Source: JAHRVQ01 sp051278195
GTDB taxonomy: Bacteria; Pseudomonadota; Gammaproteobacteria; Pseudomonadales; Azotimanducaceae
DNA: 64,000 bases
Assembly (NCBI GenBank): GCA_051278195.1
Contig: JBNMQM010000016.1
Coordinates: forward strand, 10,689 to 74,688
Reading direction: 5' to 3'
In this document: positions 9,848 through 18,283 of the stretch, piece after piece
How positions within the stretch are numbered: the stretch's first letter is position 1
Layout of the letters: every line of letters begins with the position of its first letter
Made by a program: the position numbers and the translations under genes
The notes under the pieces: generated by a model
Databases searched by the model: none
What the model was told of the DNA's origin: nothing
What the model saw: the letters and a program-made list of their open reading frames with translations, nothing else

Positions 9848-11422
9848 TGTTGTTCGATCAGGTGTCGCTGTAATTCCGGTCAATTCACAACCGGCCACAC
9901 CGGATAGCAAGCGCCTAATTTCACCCGTGTTGATATCGTTCACCAACAACTGGTTGCTATGCCCGTCCCGTTGATCACCATCTGTCATAATAAACAAACG
10001 ACCATCTGGGTCGGCCCATAGCCCATCCGGGCTGCCAAAGGAGTTCTCACCCGCATAGTACTTATCTGAGATCAGAAATATCTCCCAGGTAAACGTCGTT
10101 CCCAAAAAGTCATCACTATCGCGCCAGCGAATGATGTGACCATTAGGGTTCGGTGCTTGCGGATTGGCTGGGTTAGCAACTTTGCGCTGATGGTTATTGG
10201 TCAATGTACAGTAGACATCGCCATTGGGTGCAACGGTGGTCCATTCTGGGCGGTCCATATCGGTGGCCCCTAAAGCCGTTGCGGCAAGGCGCGTATTAAT
10301 CAAAATATCTGCCTGATCTTTAAAGTCCTTCAGCTTAGGATTGCCGGCCGTCAATGGTAACCATTCACCTGTGCCGCCTTCATCAAAACGCGCCACATAC
10401 AGCACGCCTTCGTCCAATGGGCTCACACCGCGTGACTGCATTGCCTGCCAATTATCAGCCGATACAAACTTATAAATATGCTCAAAACGTTGATCGTCGC
10501 CCATGTACACGACGACCCGGCCATCAGCGCTCACGCCATGTCCTGCACCCTCATGCTTTAATCGTCCCAGTGCAGTGCGCTTTACGGGCACCTGCTTAGG
10601 ATCAAATGGATCAATCTCCATAACCCAGCCGAATCGATTCACCTCGTTCTCAAAATCAGGGTCTGACAGGTCAAAACGCTTATCAAACAAATGCCAGCCA
10701 TATCCCGCACCCGTTTTATTGAGACCATAACGCTGCTGGGACTCATTCGGTGTGAACTCGCCGGAGGCAGCAAAATATAAATTGAAATTTTCTTCGCAGG
10801 TCAGATAGGTGTTCCAAGGCGTCTGGCCATTGGAACAATTGGCGAAGGTACCACGATAGGGATTACCAGCCTTGTTCTGAAGCGCGGCGCTCGATGCTGC
10901 CGGACCGCTGAAGGTCGTTTCTCCATTGCCATGAATACGCCGTGCTGATTCACTGGCGACTCGCTGCCACTTGCCTTCAACTTCAGCAATTTCGACCACA
11001 CCCGCACCGTGAGCATACTGTGAGATTCGAACATCGGTCAGGCTTTCTGGCACGGGTTTGCCCAACAAATGTGTGTTTCTACCGTATTCATGGTTGAGCG
11101 CCAACATGCCCCTCTTACCATCATCGGAAATCGGGAAATACGCCATACCATCGTGCCCAATACCTACCTGGTCCGCCTGATCCTCAGTGGCAGGATGATG
11201 ATAGGCGGGACCATCGGGTTGCAGTGGCGTACCCCACGGAATCAGCACTTCATAAACATAGTCATCGGAAATGGTGGGCATGGGTCCAATGCCCTTTGCG
11301 AACGGGACTGGACTAAAGCCCACCAGAGGAGCGACAGTTTTTGCCACGGAACCGCAACCGACTAAAAACTGTGTCGCTGCTACCAGCCCGCCTTTAAGTA
11401 GTGTTCTACGTTGAATTTGCAT
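9710..11422 (-). CDS. PhoX-family (DUF839) phosphatase, Tat-exported, possible lipoprotein
   Basis: The 570-residue protein opens with a twin-arginine signal (RRTLLKGG), and LVGC resembles a lipobox. The body has the PhoX/DUF839 features: NHEYGRN, CEENFNLYF, HEGAGHGVSADGRVVVYMGDD, and FGSPDGLWADPDGRLFI. It ends with the family tail TNFPAEFDQQTIPRDCTLAI followed by GGVVGS, so the annotated end is real. PhoX enzymes are Ca/Fe-dependent alkaline phosphatases that release phosphate from organic esters outside the cytoplasm. The last 138 bp overlap the carbonic anhydrase gene on the opposite strand. No Pho box was recognised. Confidence 0.92.
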   Translation of the reverse strand: MQIQRRTLLKGGLVAATQFLVGCGSVAKTVAPLVGFSPVPFAKGIGPMPTISDDYVYEVLIPWGTPLQPDGPAYHHPATEDQADQVGIGHDGMAYFPISDDGKRGMLALNHEYGRNTHLLGKPVPESLTDVRISQYAHGAGVVEIAEVEGKWQRVASESARRIHGNGETTFSGPAASSAALQNKAGNPYRGTFANCSNGQTPWNTYLTCEENFNLYFAASGEFTPNESQQRYGLNKTGAGYGWHLFDKRFDLSDPDFENEVNRFGWVMEIDPFDPKQVPVKRTALGRLKHEGAGHGVSADGRVVVYMGDDQRFEHIYKFVSADNWQAMQSRGVSPLDEGVLYVARFDEGGTGEWLPLTAGNPKLKDFKDQADILINTRLAATALGATDMDRPEWTTVAPNGDVYCTLTNNHQRKVANPANPQAPNPNGHIIRWRDSDDFLGTTFTWEIFLISDKYYAGENSFGSPDGLWADPDGRLFIMTDGDQRDGHSNQLLVNDINTGEIRRLLSGVAGCELTGITATPDRTTLFVNVQHPGNGDPKVTNFPAEFDQQTIPRDCTLAIRRRDGGVVGS

Positions 11423-11479
11423 ATTAGAACCTTAACTTGTTAAACCAAATTAACGGATAAATTATTCATAAAGAAACGG

Positions 11480-13624
11480 CTAGTAACGCAGCCGCAACCC
11501 GACTCGAACCCCCCTGCCCGACTCCGGCGCCACGTTATTTAAAAATGATACGTGGTTACGAACCTCGTCATTCAACAGATTATCACCCTTGGCAAAAAGG
11601 GCTAGGTCTGCGCCGGAGGACAAAGTCCAGTGATAATCCGCATAAGCCGAAACCAGCGTGTAGCCACTGGAGGTTAGCTCAAGAGGCGCCGTATCATCCT
11701 GCTCGAAGACGTGGCTCAAGGTCACGCCCGAAGACCAACGTTCACTCTCCCAGTCTACTGCAAATAGTATTCTTGCAGGGGACATACGCGGCACATAATC
11801 GTCATTATCGAAGCGACCCCGTACCATATCGATGGCAATACGCCCGCCAACGGTGGAAGCCGACAGGTCTGCCAGCGGGAACTCAAGGCTAGCTTCAAAG
11901 CCATAGAACCGAGCGTCCTCGCCCCGGTAATTAGCGACCTGAACGTCATCGACCAGCGCACCAGTAAGATCGAGATAAACATAATCGCTCACTTGGTTAT
12001 AGAAACCAGACACATCCAGCAAGGCTGAGCCGATTGGCAATCGGTAGCCAATATCCAGATTGCGTGATACCTCGGTGGCCAAATCAATATCGCCAATTTC
12101 GATTAGGTTGGTGGCCGCATGAGCCACAAGCTCGGTTTTGAGACCACAACCTGCCAGATCAACATTGGAGTAACGTTCTTCTACCGTAGGCGCGCGCTCT
12201 GTTCTACCAGCAGAGATGATTAGCCGTGCATCTTGCTCGAGATCAACGATGCCACTGGCAGTAACACTGAACACTGTTTCTGATGTCGCGCAGGCAGCCG
12301 GATCTAATTCAGCACGCTCCACCCGGCCACCTAGCTCCAGGGTATAGCGATCCGATGCCCAGCGTTCCACGACAAACAGTGCCGTATTCTGAATATCGGT
12401 TTTCGGGATAAAGGCTTCTTCGCCGGCTGCGCTGAATTCCGTGGCGTTCACCTGTAAACCCCATACGCCTTGCCATTGCCCTCGCTCTCGAGTGGTCAAG
12501 GAAATGCGACTATCAAAACCCTTATTGAGAAAGCGAGTACCAAGTTCCGCGACACCGTCTTCAATTTCGAGCTCGCGGTGTTCGTAGTCGGTATAGCCGA
12601 GATGAAAACGCACATCCGAGATAAAGCCGTGATCAAAGTGATAGTCGGCTTTGAGATCATAGCGCTCTTGCTCTAATGCTAGACGAACGGCGACCTCTTC
12701 TTCTCCATGTTCTTCTCCATGTTCTTCTCCATGTTCTTCTCCATGTTCTTCTCCATGCTCCTCCTCTTCTTCCTCTTCATGGCCATGAGCCCCGCCGGGC
12801 AGACCATATTCACTGTCAAAGCGGTTGTAAGAAAAGCCAATGAAACCCTGTTCTTGAACCCAGGAAATCCCCAGGGTGCCGCCTTTACCTTCGCCGAAGG
12901 AGTTGTCGATATAACCGGGTGGCGAAGACTCACCCTCCTCTTCACCTTCTTCGTGCTCGATACCAGCAAGCGCTTCCAATGCTTCTAGACGTTCAAGATC
13001 AATCGCGGTGCCGGGAATATCCACGTTGTTATTCCGGCGAGAGTAAAAATCCGCGTGGAACGCAATAGCACCCACGCTGGCATTGATACCCAACAGCGTT
13101 TTGTCCTCATCACTAGCATTTGCATGGGATTGTTCAAAGATGACTTCTGGCCGATCAAAGAGCCGCGTCGGGATACGCTGATCAATGACATTGACCACGC
13201 CACCAATGGCACCACTACCATATAGCAGTGTTGCTGGGCCACGCACTACCTCAATACTGTCGGCTAACAAGGGCTCGATACCATTGCCATGGTCGGGGCT
13301 AAGATTGGCCGCGTCAGACACAAAAACACTATTTTGTAAGACCTGGACACGCTTACCGCTCTGGCCACGGATCACTGGCTGACCAACGCCTGGACCAAAA
13401 GATGCAGAGTGAACACCGGGCTGACCATCTAAGGTATCACCTAGGGAATTGGCCACTTCACGCCGTAACGCTTCACCCGACAACACACCGATCGGCAGTA
13501 CGGATTCCGCCAAAGGCTTGTGAAAAGGACCGGTAACAACAATTTCTTCAATATCATGTTCGGCGGCGTGTACATGCACGGCCACTAGGCTCGCCAACAG
13601 GCAGCCTGACAATAATCTAATCAT
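11480..13624 (-). CDS. TonB-dependent outer-membrane receptor with His/Glu-rich loop (metal uptake candidate)
   Basis: The 714-residue receptor has a signal peptide and a plug domain (SVLPIGVLSGEALRREVANSLGD, then PVIRGQSGKRVQVLQN, then EVVRGPATLLYGSGAIGGVVNVID). A 22-strand-type barrel ends in the outer-membrane signature GVRVGLRLRY. Residues about 280-310 form an extracellular-type loop of HGEE repeats with Glu runs. Such loops occur in ZnuD-like zinc receptors, so Zn or another divalent metal is a reasonable substrate, but this is inference. The preceding gene in the same orientation encodes a small exported His/Cys protein. Confidence 0.9.
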   Translation of the reverse strand: MIRLLSGCLLASLVAVHVHAAEHDIEEIVVTGPFHKPLAESVLPIGVLSGEALRREVANSLGDTLDGQPGVHSASFGPGVGQPVIRGQSGKRVQVLQNSVFVSDAANLSPDHGNGIEPLLADSIEVVRGPATLLYGSGAIGGVVNVIDQRIPTRLFDRPEVIFEQSHANASDEDKTLLGINASVGAIAFHADFYSRRNNNVDIPGTAIDLERLEALEALAGIEHEEGEEEGESSPPGYIDNSFGEGKGGTLGISWVQEQGFIGFSYNRFDSEYGLPGGAHGHEEEEEEEHGEEHGEEHGEEHGEEHGEEEVAVRLALEQERYDLKADYHFDHGFISDVRFHLGYTDYEHRELEIEDGVAELGTRFLNKGFDSRISLTTRERGQWQGVWGLQVNATEFSAAGEEAFIPKTDIQNTALFVVERWASDRYTLELGGRVERAELDPAACATSETVFSVTASGIVDLEQDARLIISAGRTERAPTVEERYSNVDLAGCGLKTELVAHAATNLIEIGDIDLATEVSRNLDIGYRLPIGSALLDVSGFYNQVSDYVYLDLTGALVDDVQVANYRGEDARFYGFEASLEFPLADLSASTVGGRIAIDMVRGRFDNDDYVPRMSPARILFAVDWESERWSSGVTLSHVFEQDDTAPLELTSSGYTLVSAYADYHWTLSSGADLALFAKGDNLLNDEVRNHVSFLNNVAPESGRGVRVGLRLRY
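12698..12757. repeat. Five copies of a 12-bp in-frame repeat (HGEE) in the TonB receptor
   Basis: TTCTTCTCCATG is repeated five times without change on the plus strand. On the coding strand each unit reads His-Gly-Glu-Glu. The unit length is a multiple of three, so copy-number change would lengthen or shorten the metal-binding-like loop without breaking the frame. Confidence 0.95.
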
Positions 13625-13655
13625 GAGAATCTCTCTAATTTAAAAAGGGGGTCTT

Positions 13656-13934
13656 TTAAACGTCGAGAAGTAAGGGCGGTGCTCGAGAACGCAGGTCAAG
13701 AACTGCAGAGAAGTGGCGTTGATAAACTTTGGGGGCGGCTGGCTTACTGGCGATCGGCACGATTGCTGAGTGAACAGTCGCAACCAAGGCGGCATCAGCG
13801 CTTGCTGAGCCGCAAATCAGACACTCCTGCTCAGCGACTACATGTAAATGAATATGGTCGACCGACGACAGCGCCTGCGCAAACATCGTGCCGGCGAGCA
13901 GCAATGATATGACTGTGATTTTGCGGAACGTCAT
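13656..13934 (-). CDS. Small exported His/Cys-rich protein
   Basis: From the ATG at 13934 the product is 92 residues: a signal peptide (MTFRKITVISLLLAGTMFAQ), then HIHLH, ECLICG, and a basic tail. The frame extends upstream to a weaker non-ATG start that would overlap the DksA-like gene, so I prefer 13934. The His and Cys pairs suggest periplasmic metal binding, similar to DUF2946-type proteins found next to metal TonB receptors. I do not recognise the exact family. It ends 31 bp before the receptor start and is probably co-transcribed with it. Confidence 0.65.
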   Translation of the reverse strand: MTFRKITVISLLLAGTMFAQALSSVDHIHLHVVAEQECLICGSASADAALVATVHSAIVPIASKPAAPKVYQRHFSAVLDLRSRAPPLLLDV

Positions 13935-13998
13935 GAAGCTGGAGATAAACCGTGACTGTTGAAAACGAGAGTAGCCTAAATCAAACATTGAGCAGGAA

Positions 13999-14370
13999 TC
14001 AAGTCTGTTGTGTCGAACTTTCCTGCTGCTGTTGGCAAAGGATGCACATATCAGCCTCCGGATAGGCTTTGAGACGCGAGAACGCAATGTCTTCACCGCA
14101 CTCCGAACACTCACCGAATTGGCTAAGCTCAAATCGCCTTTGGGCCGAGATCACAGATCGCAAGCGGTTTTTAGTGACATTGCGATTGGCCAACAAAATG
14201 CTCTGGTTGTGCATCTCGTCCATTCTACTGAGGCGGCCCTGATTGTCTTTCAGGTTGACAGGTTTGGTGGCGGCTTCTGTATCGACCAGCAATTGGTTCA
14301 GGCTAGCCTTTAACGCGACCAGGTCGCGACCTAGAATCTGCAGCTGCTGTTTAGTCAGTGCTTCGGACAT
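13999..14370 (-). CDS. DksA/TraR-family C4 zinc-finger protein
   Basis: The 123-residue protein has a helical coiled-coil N-terminal half followed by the DksA/TraR zinc finger C-x2-C-x17-C-x2-C (CSECGED then CILC). These proteins enter the RNA polymerase secondary channel or act as related regulators. All four Cys are present, so it is the zinc-containing type. I start it at the ATG 14370 (MSEALTKQQ). A TTG six codons upstream also lies in frame and overlaps the divergent methyltransferase gene. Confidence 0.85.
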   Translation of the reverse strand: MSEALTKQQLQILGRDLVALKASLNQLLVDTEAATKPVNLKDNQGRLSRMDEMHNQSILLANRNVTKNRLRSVISAQRRFELSQFGECSECGEDIAFSRLKAYPEADMCILCQQQQESSTQQT

Positions 14371-15002
14371 TTGCCCATCATAGCGCAATTAACGTAACGT
14401 GGGACGAAACCTGTTCAGGACCACAGCCCATTACTTTCAACAATTTTTCACAAGCCGCCCACAACAATCAGCCGTCCATCCTGCTTGAGCTGAGCAAACA
14501 ACTGACCTCGCCTTGTCACTTATTGGAAGTAGGCAGCGGCTCTGGCCAACACGCCATCTGCTTTGCCACGGCACTACCCCATATTACCTGGCAACCATCC
14601 GATCTAGGTGATTACTACCCGGGGCTAGTCGACAACCTCAACCGGCTAGCGCCGGACAATATTTTACCACCACTTTACCTAGATCTCGCTTCACCGGTTT
14701 GGCCAGGCACTGTTGACTGCCTCTACTCCGCCAATGTCATCCACATTATGCCCGAGGCACTGCTGCCGCAAATGTTCGCGAGCCCAGCGAGCCGGCTAAT
14801 GTTCTATGGGCCTTACAAGTACAACGGTGAGTTTACGAGTGAGTCTAATGCTAACTTTGATGTGTGGTTGAAAGACCGCAACCCCTTAAGTGGTGTTCGA
14901 GATATTGAGGCCTTAGTAGCCCTGGCGGAGAAAAGCGGGTACGAGTTAAAAAGTGACACGGTGATGCCCGCGAACAATCAGTTCCTTCTCTTCAAGCGAT
15001 AG
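14358..15002 (+). CDS. DUF938-family SAM-dependent methyltransferase-like protein
   Basis: About 190-214 residues. The family opening FSQAAHNNQPSILLELSKQL is followed by the SAM motif LLEVGSGSGQHAICFA, WQPSDLGDYY and FYGPYKYNGEFTSESNANFD. The substrate of DUF938 proteins is not established. The only standard start in frame is GTG 14358, which adds about 24 non-conserved residues and overlaps the DksA-like gene by 13 bp. The conserved part begins near 14435, so the true start is uncertain and could be a non-canonical codon. Confidence 0.85.
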   Translation: MLRTFAHHSAINVTWDETCSGPQPITFNNFSQAAHNNQPSILLELSKQLTSPCHLLEVGSGSGQHAICFATALPHITWQPSDLGDYYPGLVDNLNRLAPDNILPPLYLDLASPVWPGTVDCLYSANVIHIMPEALLPQMFASPASRLMFYGPYKYNGEFTSESNANFDVWLKDRNPLSGVRDIEALVALAEKSGYELKSDTVMPANNQFLLFKR

Positions 15003-15031
15003 CCTTTCTTCAACGCAGCTTGGATATTATG

Positions 15032-15331
15032 TTAGGAACTAGTGCGACCAACGAGCCTCACCAATTTCTTACCAACGAAAATTATCAAGAAATAGATGAC
15101 ATATTGCCCAGCGATCATAATGCTTAACTTTGGCCAAAAATAAATTTCCTCGCTAAAGAACTTTGCGACTGTGATCCCTGGGTAAGCAAGCAGCCTGTAT
15201 CCAGGGTAACTCCCCTCCAACGCCCAAAAGTTAATCGCAAAAGCCACAAAAAGTACCACCGCACCCGAAATGGCCCAAAAGGCTGCAAATTTTATATCTG
15301 CCACGACTTTACTTAGTGATCCATCTAGCAA
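15032..15331 (-). CDS. Small membrane protein, unknown function
   Basis: This protein of up to 99 residues has two clear hydrophobic segments (FAAFWAISGAVVLFVAFAIN and LSIMIAGQYVIYFLIIFVG) and a basic C-terminus. The start is TTG 15331, overlapping the metallo-hydrolase gene by 23 bp, or GTG 15304 just after it. Neither has a good ribosome site. I do not recognise the family. Overlap with the upstream gene suggests coupling. Confidence 0.6.
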   Translation of the reverse strand: MLDGSLSKVVADIKFAAFWAISGAVVLFVAFAINFWALEGSYPGYRLLAYPGITVAKFFSEEIYFWPKLSIMIAGQYVIYFLIIFVGKKLVRLVGRTSS

Positions 15332-16067
15332 AATTGCTGAGCGACCGTTGGACAGTATTCATCTGCTTCACGACGAACGTGTCGAATAAAAGTTCGTCTT
15401 TCCCATCCGCTTCTTGCAGTCTGTTGCTCAACCGGCGAAGACTGTCGGGCACCAGATCAAGCGCTGCCTCCCTGGGTTGGAATGTCGTGCCGATTGGATA
15501 ATATTCACTTGGTTCACTCGTCATTTCAATGTGCGAGCCTAGTATGGCCGCGACATTATTCGTCTCTGAAAACCTCAACGGGCGCTCAATACTGCTTTTA
15601 TAGGCCTGCCAATCTTTCACATAAATATAGCCAAGGTACAAACTGTCTCCCGTCAGCAGCCATTTTGTCCGGGGATCATAAATCGTAATGGCCTCTTCTT
15701 GATGCCCTGGTGTAGGAATGACAGTCAACGTTCGCCCACCAAGTTCGATGCTAGCTTGGCCACCCGGCCACTCACCAAAGTCAAAGAAGCGCCACACATC
15801 ATCACCGGTAGGTTTCACCATTGTGACACCGGGCTTACCCTCAAACGGCGCATCGCCTCGATGGCGATCATTATCGCTGTGGGAATGCATCACTAAAATC
15901 TCTTTGTTCTCTACAACTTCTTGACCGAGGATAGATCGAACGTTTTTATAAAGAGAAAATCCCTTAGAATCGTCAAGGTCACCCGTATCCAAAACTAGAA
16001 TTTTGCCGGTGCCGACGAGCATATAAATGAAGGGAGCCTCGAAGGTCAGACACTTATTCTGGCGCAA
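15309..16067 (-). pseudogene. MBL-fold metallo-hydrolase, 5'-truncated
   Basis: About 252 residues match a metallo-beta-lactamase-fold hydrolase: YILRQNKC, FEAPFIYMLVG, VLDTGD, HSHSDND, TPGHQEEAITIYD, LLTGDSLY and GSHIEM. The first metal motif reads H-S-H-S-D-N where H-x-H-x-D-H is usual, so one ligand is replaced. The only starts in frame are weak (TTG 16067). Homologous-looking sequence (LDVYAHD) continues upstream in the same frame beyond a TAA at 16080-16082 and then merges into a HAD-hydrolase reading frame. The gene has therefore lost its 5' end. A residual expressed product cannot be excluded. Confidence 0.7.
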
Positions 16068-16079
16068 GATGTAGGTCGC

Positions 16080-16606
16080 TTAATCATGGGCATACACATC
16101 GAGCTCAGGACTTGGTTTCTTCACGCCAAAACTTTCTGATACCACTACGACGTCGATCAGACGGTCCAAGCAACTGTTGGTTATCTTTGCTTTTTGAGCC
16201 TTCGCGCTGCCATTTGTGACGACACCGATTGGCACACCGTCTTCCTGAAGGCACAACAAAGCGTCCGTCCACCCTCCACAACAATTGGCGTCAGCCAGAC
16301 TATGTCATAGAACAAATCTTCGATAACTTTTTGCGATGGAACGTGCTTTGAATAGGATTGAAACATGGCCGCAAAGAAAACTGGGCGCGCTAAATAACCA
16401 TTTTGGTCTTTAGCAACAACGTCATTCAGGAATTCGGTTTGAGACAGAGGATGCGGCCGGGGTTGAGGAGAGGGTTGAGGAGAGAGTTGATAAACGACTT
16501 CATAGCTGTCACAAAAATATTCTAACCAAAGCGCATGAGCGAACTTTTCAACCGCTGCACGTCGGTCGACAAGTGTCTCGTCGAGGTCAAAAACGATGCC
16601 CTGCAT
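16080..16606 (-). pseudogene. HAD-superfamily hydrolase, frameshifted and 3'-truncated
   Basis: The ATG at 16606 opens a HAD protein with motif I FDLDETLVD. After DIVWLTPIVVEG the frame is lost near 16275-16282. A single missing base in a G run (GGG where GGGG restores WTDALL) explains it. In the restored frame the sequence continues LLCLQEDGVPIGVVTNGS (motif II Thr), then VVVSESFGVKKPSPE (motif III Lys). It stops at TAA 16080-16082, before motif IV. The tail joins in frame to metallo-hydrolase sequence, which marks a deletion junction. A 12-bp direct duplication at 16461-16484 adds Pro/Gln-rich residues. Confidence 0.8.
16461..16484. repeat. 12-bp tandem duplication in the HAD pseudogene
   Basis: GGTTGAGGAGAG occurs twice in tandem, with a third partial copy after it. 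It encodes a Ser-Pro-Gln-Pro repeat that is not part of the HAD fold. Confidence 0.85.
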
Positions 16607-16613
16607 AGTTGGC

Positions 16614-17036
16614 CTATGGCTTGGTAAGAAGTTTGACCATACGGAATTGGGTATGTCCTTTGGGAAAATCCTTCGTTTAACCTATGACGCGATAACCGTA
16701 TTTTTCGTAGAACGGGCGAGCCTGAAAACTGAAGGTGTTGAGCATAGAGAACTCTCGGCTCTACGTTAACCCCTCAACTTCCGCTGCCAACAAAAGTTTT
16801 GAACCGTAACCCTGCCCACGCAACTCATCCGATACCCAGATGAAATTGATAAGAAGCCATTCCCAAATACTGGAACCGCCAAGGCCTGCTAGTACTTGAC
16901 CAGTATCGTCCCTAAACGCGAAGCCAAACTCACTCGAATTTCTGGTACCAGCGAATGCACTATTGGACTCATCCAATCGATTTCGCAGGTACTGGACTTC
17001 CTGCTCCGTTAAACTTTTCTCAAGTTCCAACGGCAT
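16614..17036 (-). pseudogene. GNAT-family acetyltransferase with two in-frame stops
   Basis: The frame from ATG 17036 gives a typical small GNAT: ELRGQGYGSKLLLAAE (acetyl-CoA loop), then EGLT, TAG at 16761-16763, SREFSMLNTFSFQARPFYEK, YGYRVIG, TAA at 16677-16679, and TKDFPKGHTQFRMVKLL to a final TAG at 16614-16616. All parts lie in one frame and match the family order, so two nonsense changes, not a frameshift, disrupt it. The start codon sits 3 bp past an attC-like site, the layout expected of an integron gene cassette. Confidence 0.88.
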
Positions 17037-17038
17037 AA

Positions 17039-17100
17039 AGCATAACGCCTAGGTAAGCGAGCGCGCGAAGCACATCCGCTTGACCTAGTTGTTATTTGCT
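17039..17100 (-). other. Integron attC-like recombination site (59-base element)
   Basis: Read on the minus strand, 62 bp directly after the cold-shock gene run TAACAACTAGGTCAAGCG, a 17-nt centre, then CGCTTACCTAGGCGTTATGC. The two halves pair as CTAGGT(C)AAGCG with CGCTTACCTAG, leaving one unpaired C in the L'' arm. The right end is the core GTTATGC. One extrahelical base, imperfect dyad and a GTT core are the hallmarks of attC sites in chromosomal integrons. No integrase gene lies in the window and I found no second attC. Confidence 0.72.
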
Positions 17101-17105
17101 ATCGA

Positions 17106-17312
17106 TTAAACAGCAACTACTTTATTTGCACATGGACCTTTTTGTCCTTGGCCTACTTCGAACTCAACGGCTTGACCGTCATTCAATGTAGCGTATTCAC
17201 CGCCAGATTGAATTTCTGAGTGGTGAACAAACAAATCTTTGCTGCCGTCTTCTGGAGTAATGAAGCCGAAACCCTTATCTGCATTGAACCACTTAACTGT
17301 ACCTTTACTCAT
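17106..17312 (-). CDS. Cold-shock domain protein (CspA family)
   Basis: This 68-residue single cold-shock domain carries both RNA-binding motifs, KGFGFITPE (RNP1) and DLFVHHSEI (RNP2). Such proteins melt RNA secondary structure or act as antiterminators. Upstream, at about 17345-17385, is an AT-rich hairpin (TTCTGATTT paired with AAATCAGAA) that may belong to a regulated leader. Its stop is followed at once by an attC-like site, so it may be an integron cassette gene. Confidence 0.95.
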   Translation of the reverse strand: MSKGTVKWFNADKGFGFITPEDGSKDLFVHHSEIQSGGEYATLNDGQAVEFEVGQGQKGPCANKVVAV

Positions 17313-17510
17313 AATGCTCTCATTCTTTATTAGTGAAAAATAGTTTTCTGATTTGCTATCACCATTACAAAATCAGAATTTAAAACTCGTCGAGCCATTA
17401 ACACTGGACCGAAGGCTATCCGTATCAATATGGAATGCCCCAGCTACGCACCGTTATTATGCGCCGTATGGCCACTTTGTATACAGACCTTTATGAATAT
17501 CTAGCCCGCA

Positions 17511-17552
17511 AAGCGCGCTTTTGGGCCACATCGCTCACAAAAGGTGCGCGCT
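17511..17552 (-). terminator. Strong hairpin after the sulfotransferase gene
   Basis: AAGCGCGCTTTTG and CAAAAGGTGCGCGCTT form a long stem with a small internal bulge, starting 4 bp beyond the sulfotransferase stop. There is no uridine tract, so it may be an mRNA-stabilising stem or a degenerate recombination site and not a classic terminator. Confidence 0.45.
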
Positions 17553-17555
17553 TGC

Positions 17556-18230
17556 TCAGAAAGTATACCCAAACAGCCCAATGTCTTTGGCAAACCGGCT
17601 TTCAACCAATGCCTGCGCATTGGCGCCGTATTGATCCCTATAGTCCATACCTGTACCAGTCATCTGCAACAGTAGTAGCTCAAATGAAGGCATCTTAGCC
17701 CGCCTCTGAACGTCAACTAAATCACTATTGAGTGACTCGAAGCGCCCAACAAAGTCTACCGAGACCTGACCATTAGCGTTCGAGAGGAAGGTATGTTGCG
17801 AGCGGAAATGGGCGTCAGCTTCGTTATCGGGTATTGATACTATCGCCTCTACAAATTCATCGAACGACATTCCAGCGCGAATTTGCTCGTAGTGGGCAAA
17901 ACAATCCGCAACACCTGCTCGTTGAGTTGAGTTCGTGAACCCCTCAGCCTGAAAAAGAACCTTGTCCCGATAGCAAGAGAGCAATCTACTCCAAGGATTA
18001 CGAACAAAGGAAAATGAGAAGTAACCCTCAAACATCAAGCGACTTTCTCGATTCGGCGTTGCCAGAGGAAATGTGGACTGATGCGGGTCCCCTTTCGGTC
18101 CATCGAGCACCACGCCAAGCATGTCAGCCAGAGCCACTTTAATACTTGAACACGCGACTTTAGGAATCTCTACATAAACCGCAGCGTAGGGTTCAAGCAG
18201 TATCGCTGCCTCTGAGCCCATCAAATACAT
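17556..18230 (-). CDS. Sulfotransferase family 2-like protein
   Basis: From ATG 18230 the product is 224 residues. It has the 5'-phosphosulfate loop EIPKVACSSIKVAL (the usual PKTG/PKVASS motif of Golgi-type sulfotransferases) and the 3'-phosphate motif FVRNPWSRLLSCYRDKV. Such bacterial enzymes sulfate surface glycans or lipids using PAPS. The frame reaches farther upstream into the DUF1330 gene, but the ATG at 18230 places the PAPS loop at the expected distance. No glycan cluster is adjacent, which fits an accessory or mobile origin. Confidence 0.82.
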   Translation of the reverse strand: MYLMGSEAAILLEPYAAVYVEIPKVACSSIKVALADMLGVVLDGPKGDPHQSTFPLATPNRESRLMFEGYFSFSFVRNPWSRLLSCYRDKVLFQAEGFTNSTQRAGVADCFAHYEQIRAGMSFDEFVEAIVSIPDNEADAHFRSQHTFLSNANGQVSVDFVGRFESLNSDLVDVQRRAKMPSFELLLLQMTGTGMDYRDQYGANAQALVESRFAKDIGLFGYTF

Positions 18231-18283
18231 TATTTCAGCAGCTCCTGTTGTCGTTGTAAAATTACACCGATTTATGTTCGCTC

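Noticed and set aside
13935..14132. Longer N-terminus for the His/Cys-rich exported protein
   Set aside because: It would overlap the DksA-like gene and place 66 basic residues before a normal signal peptide.
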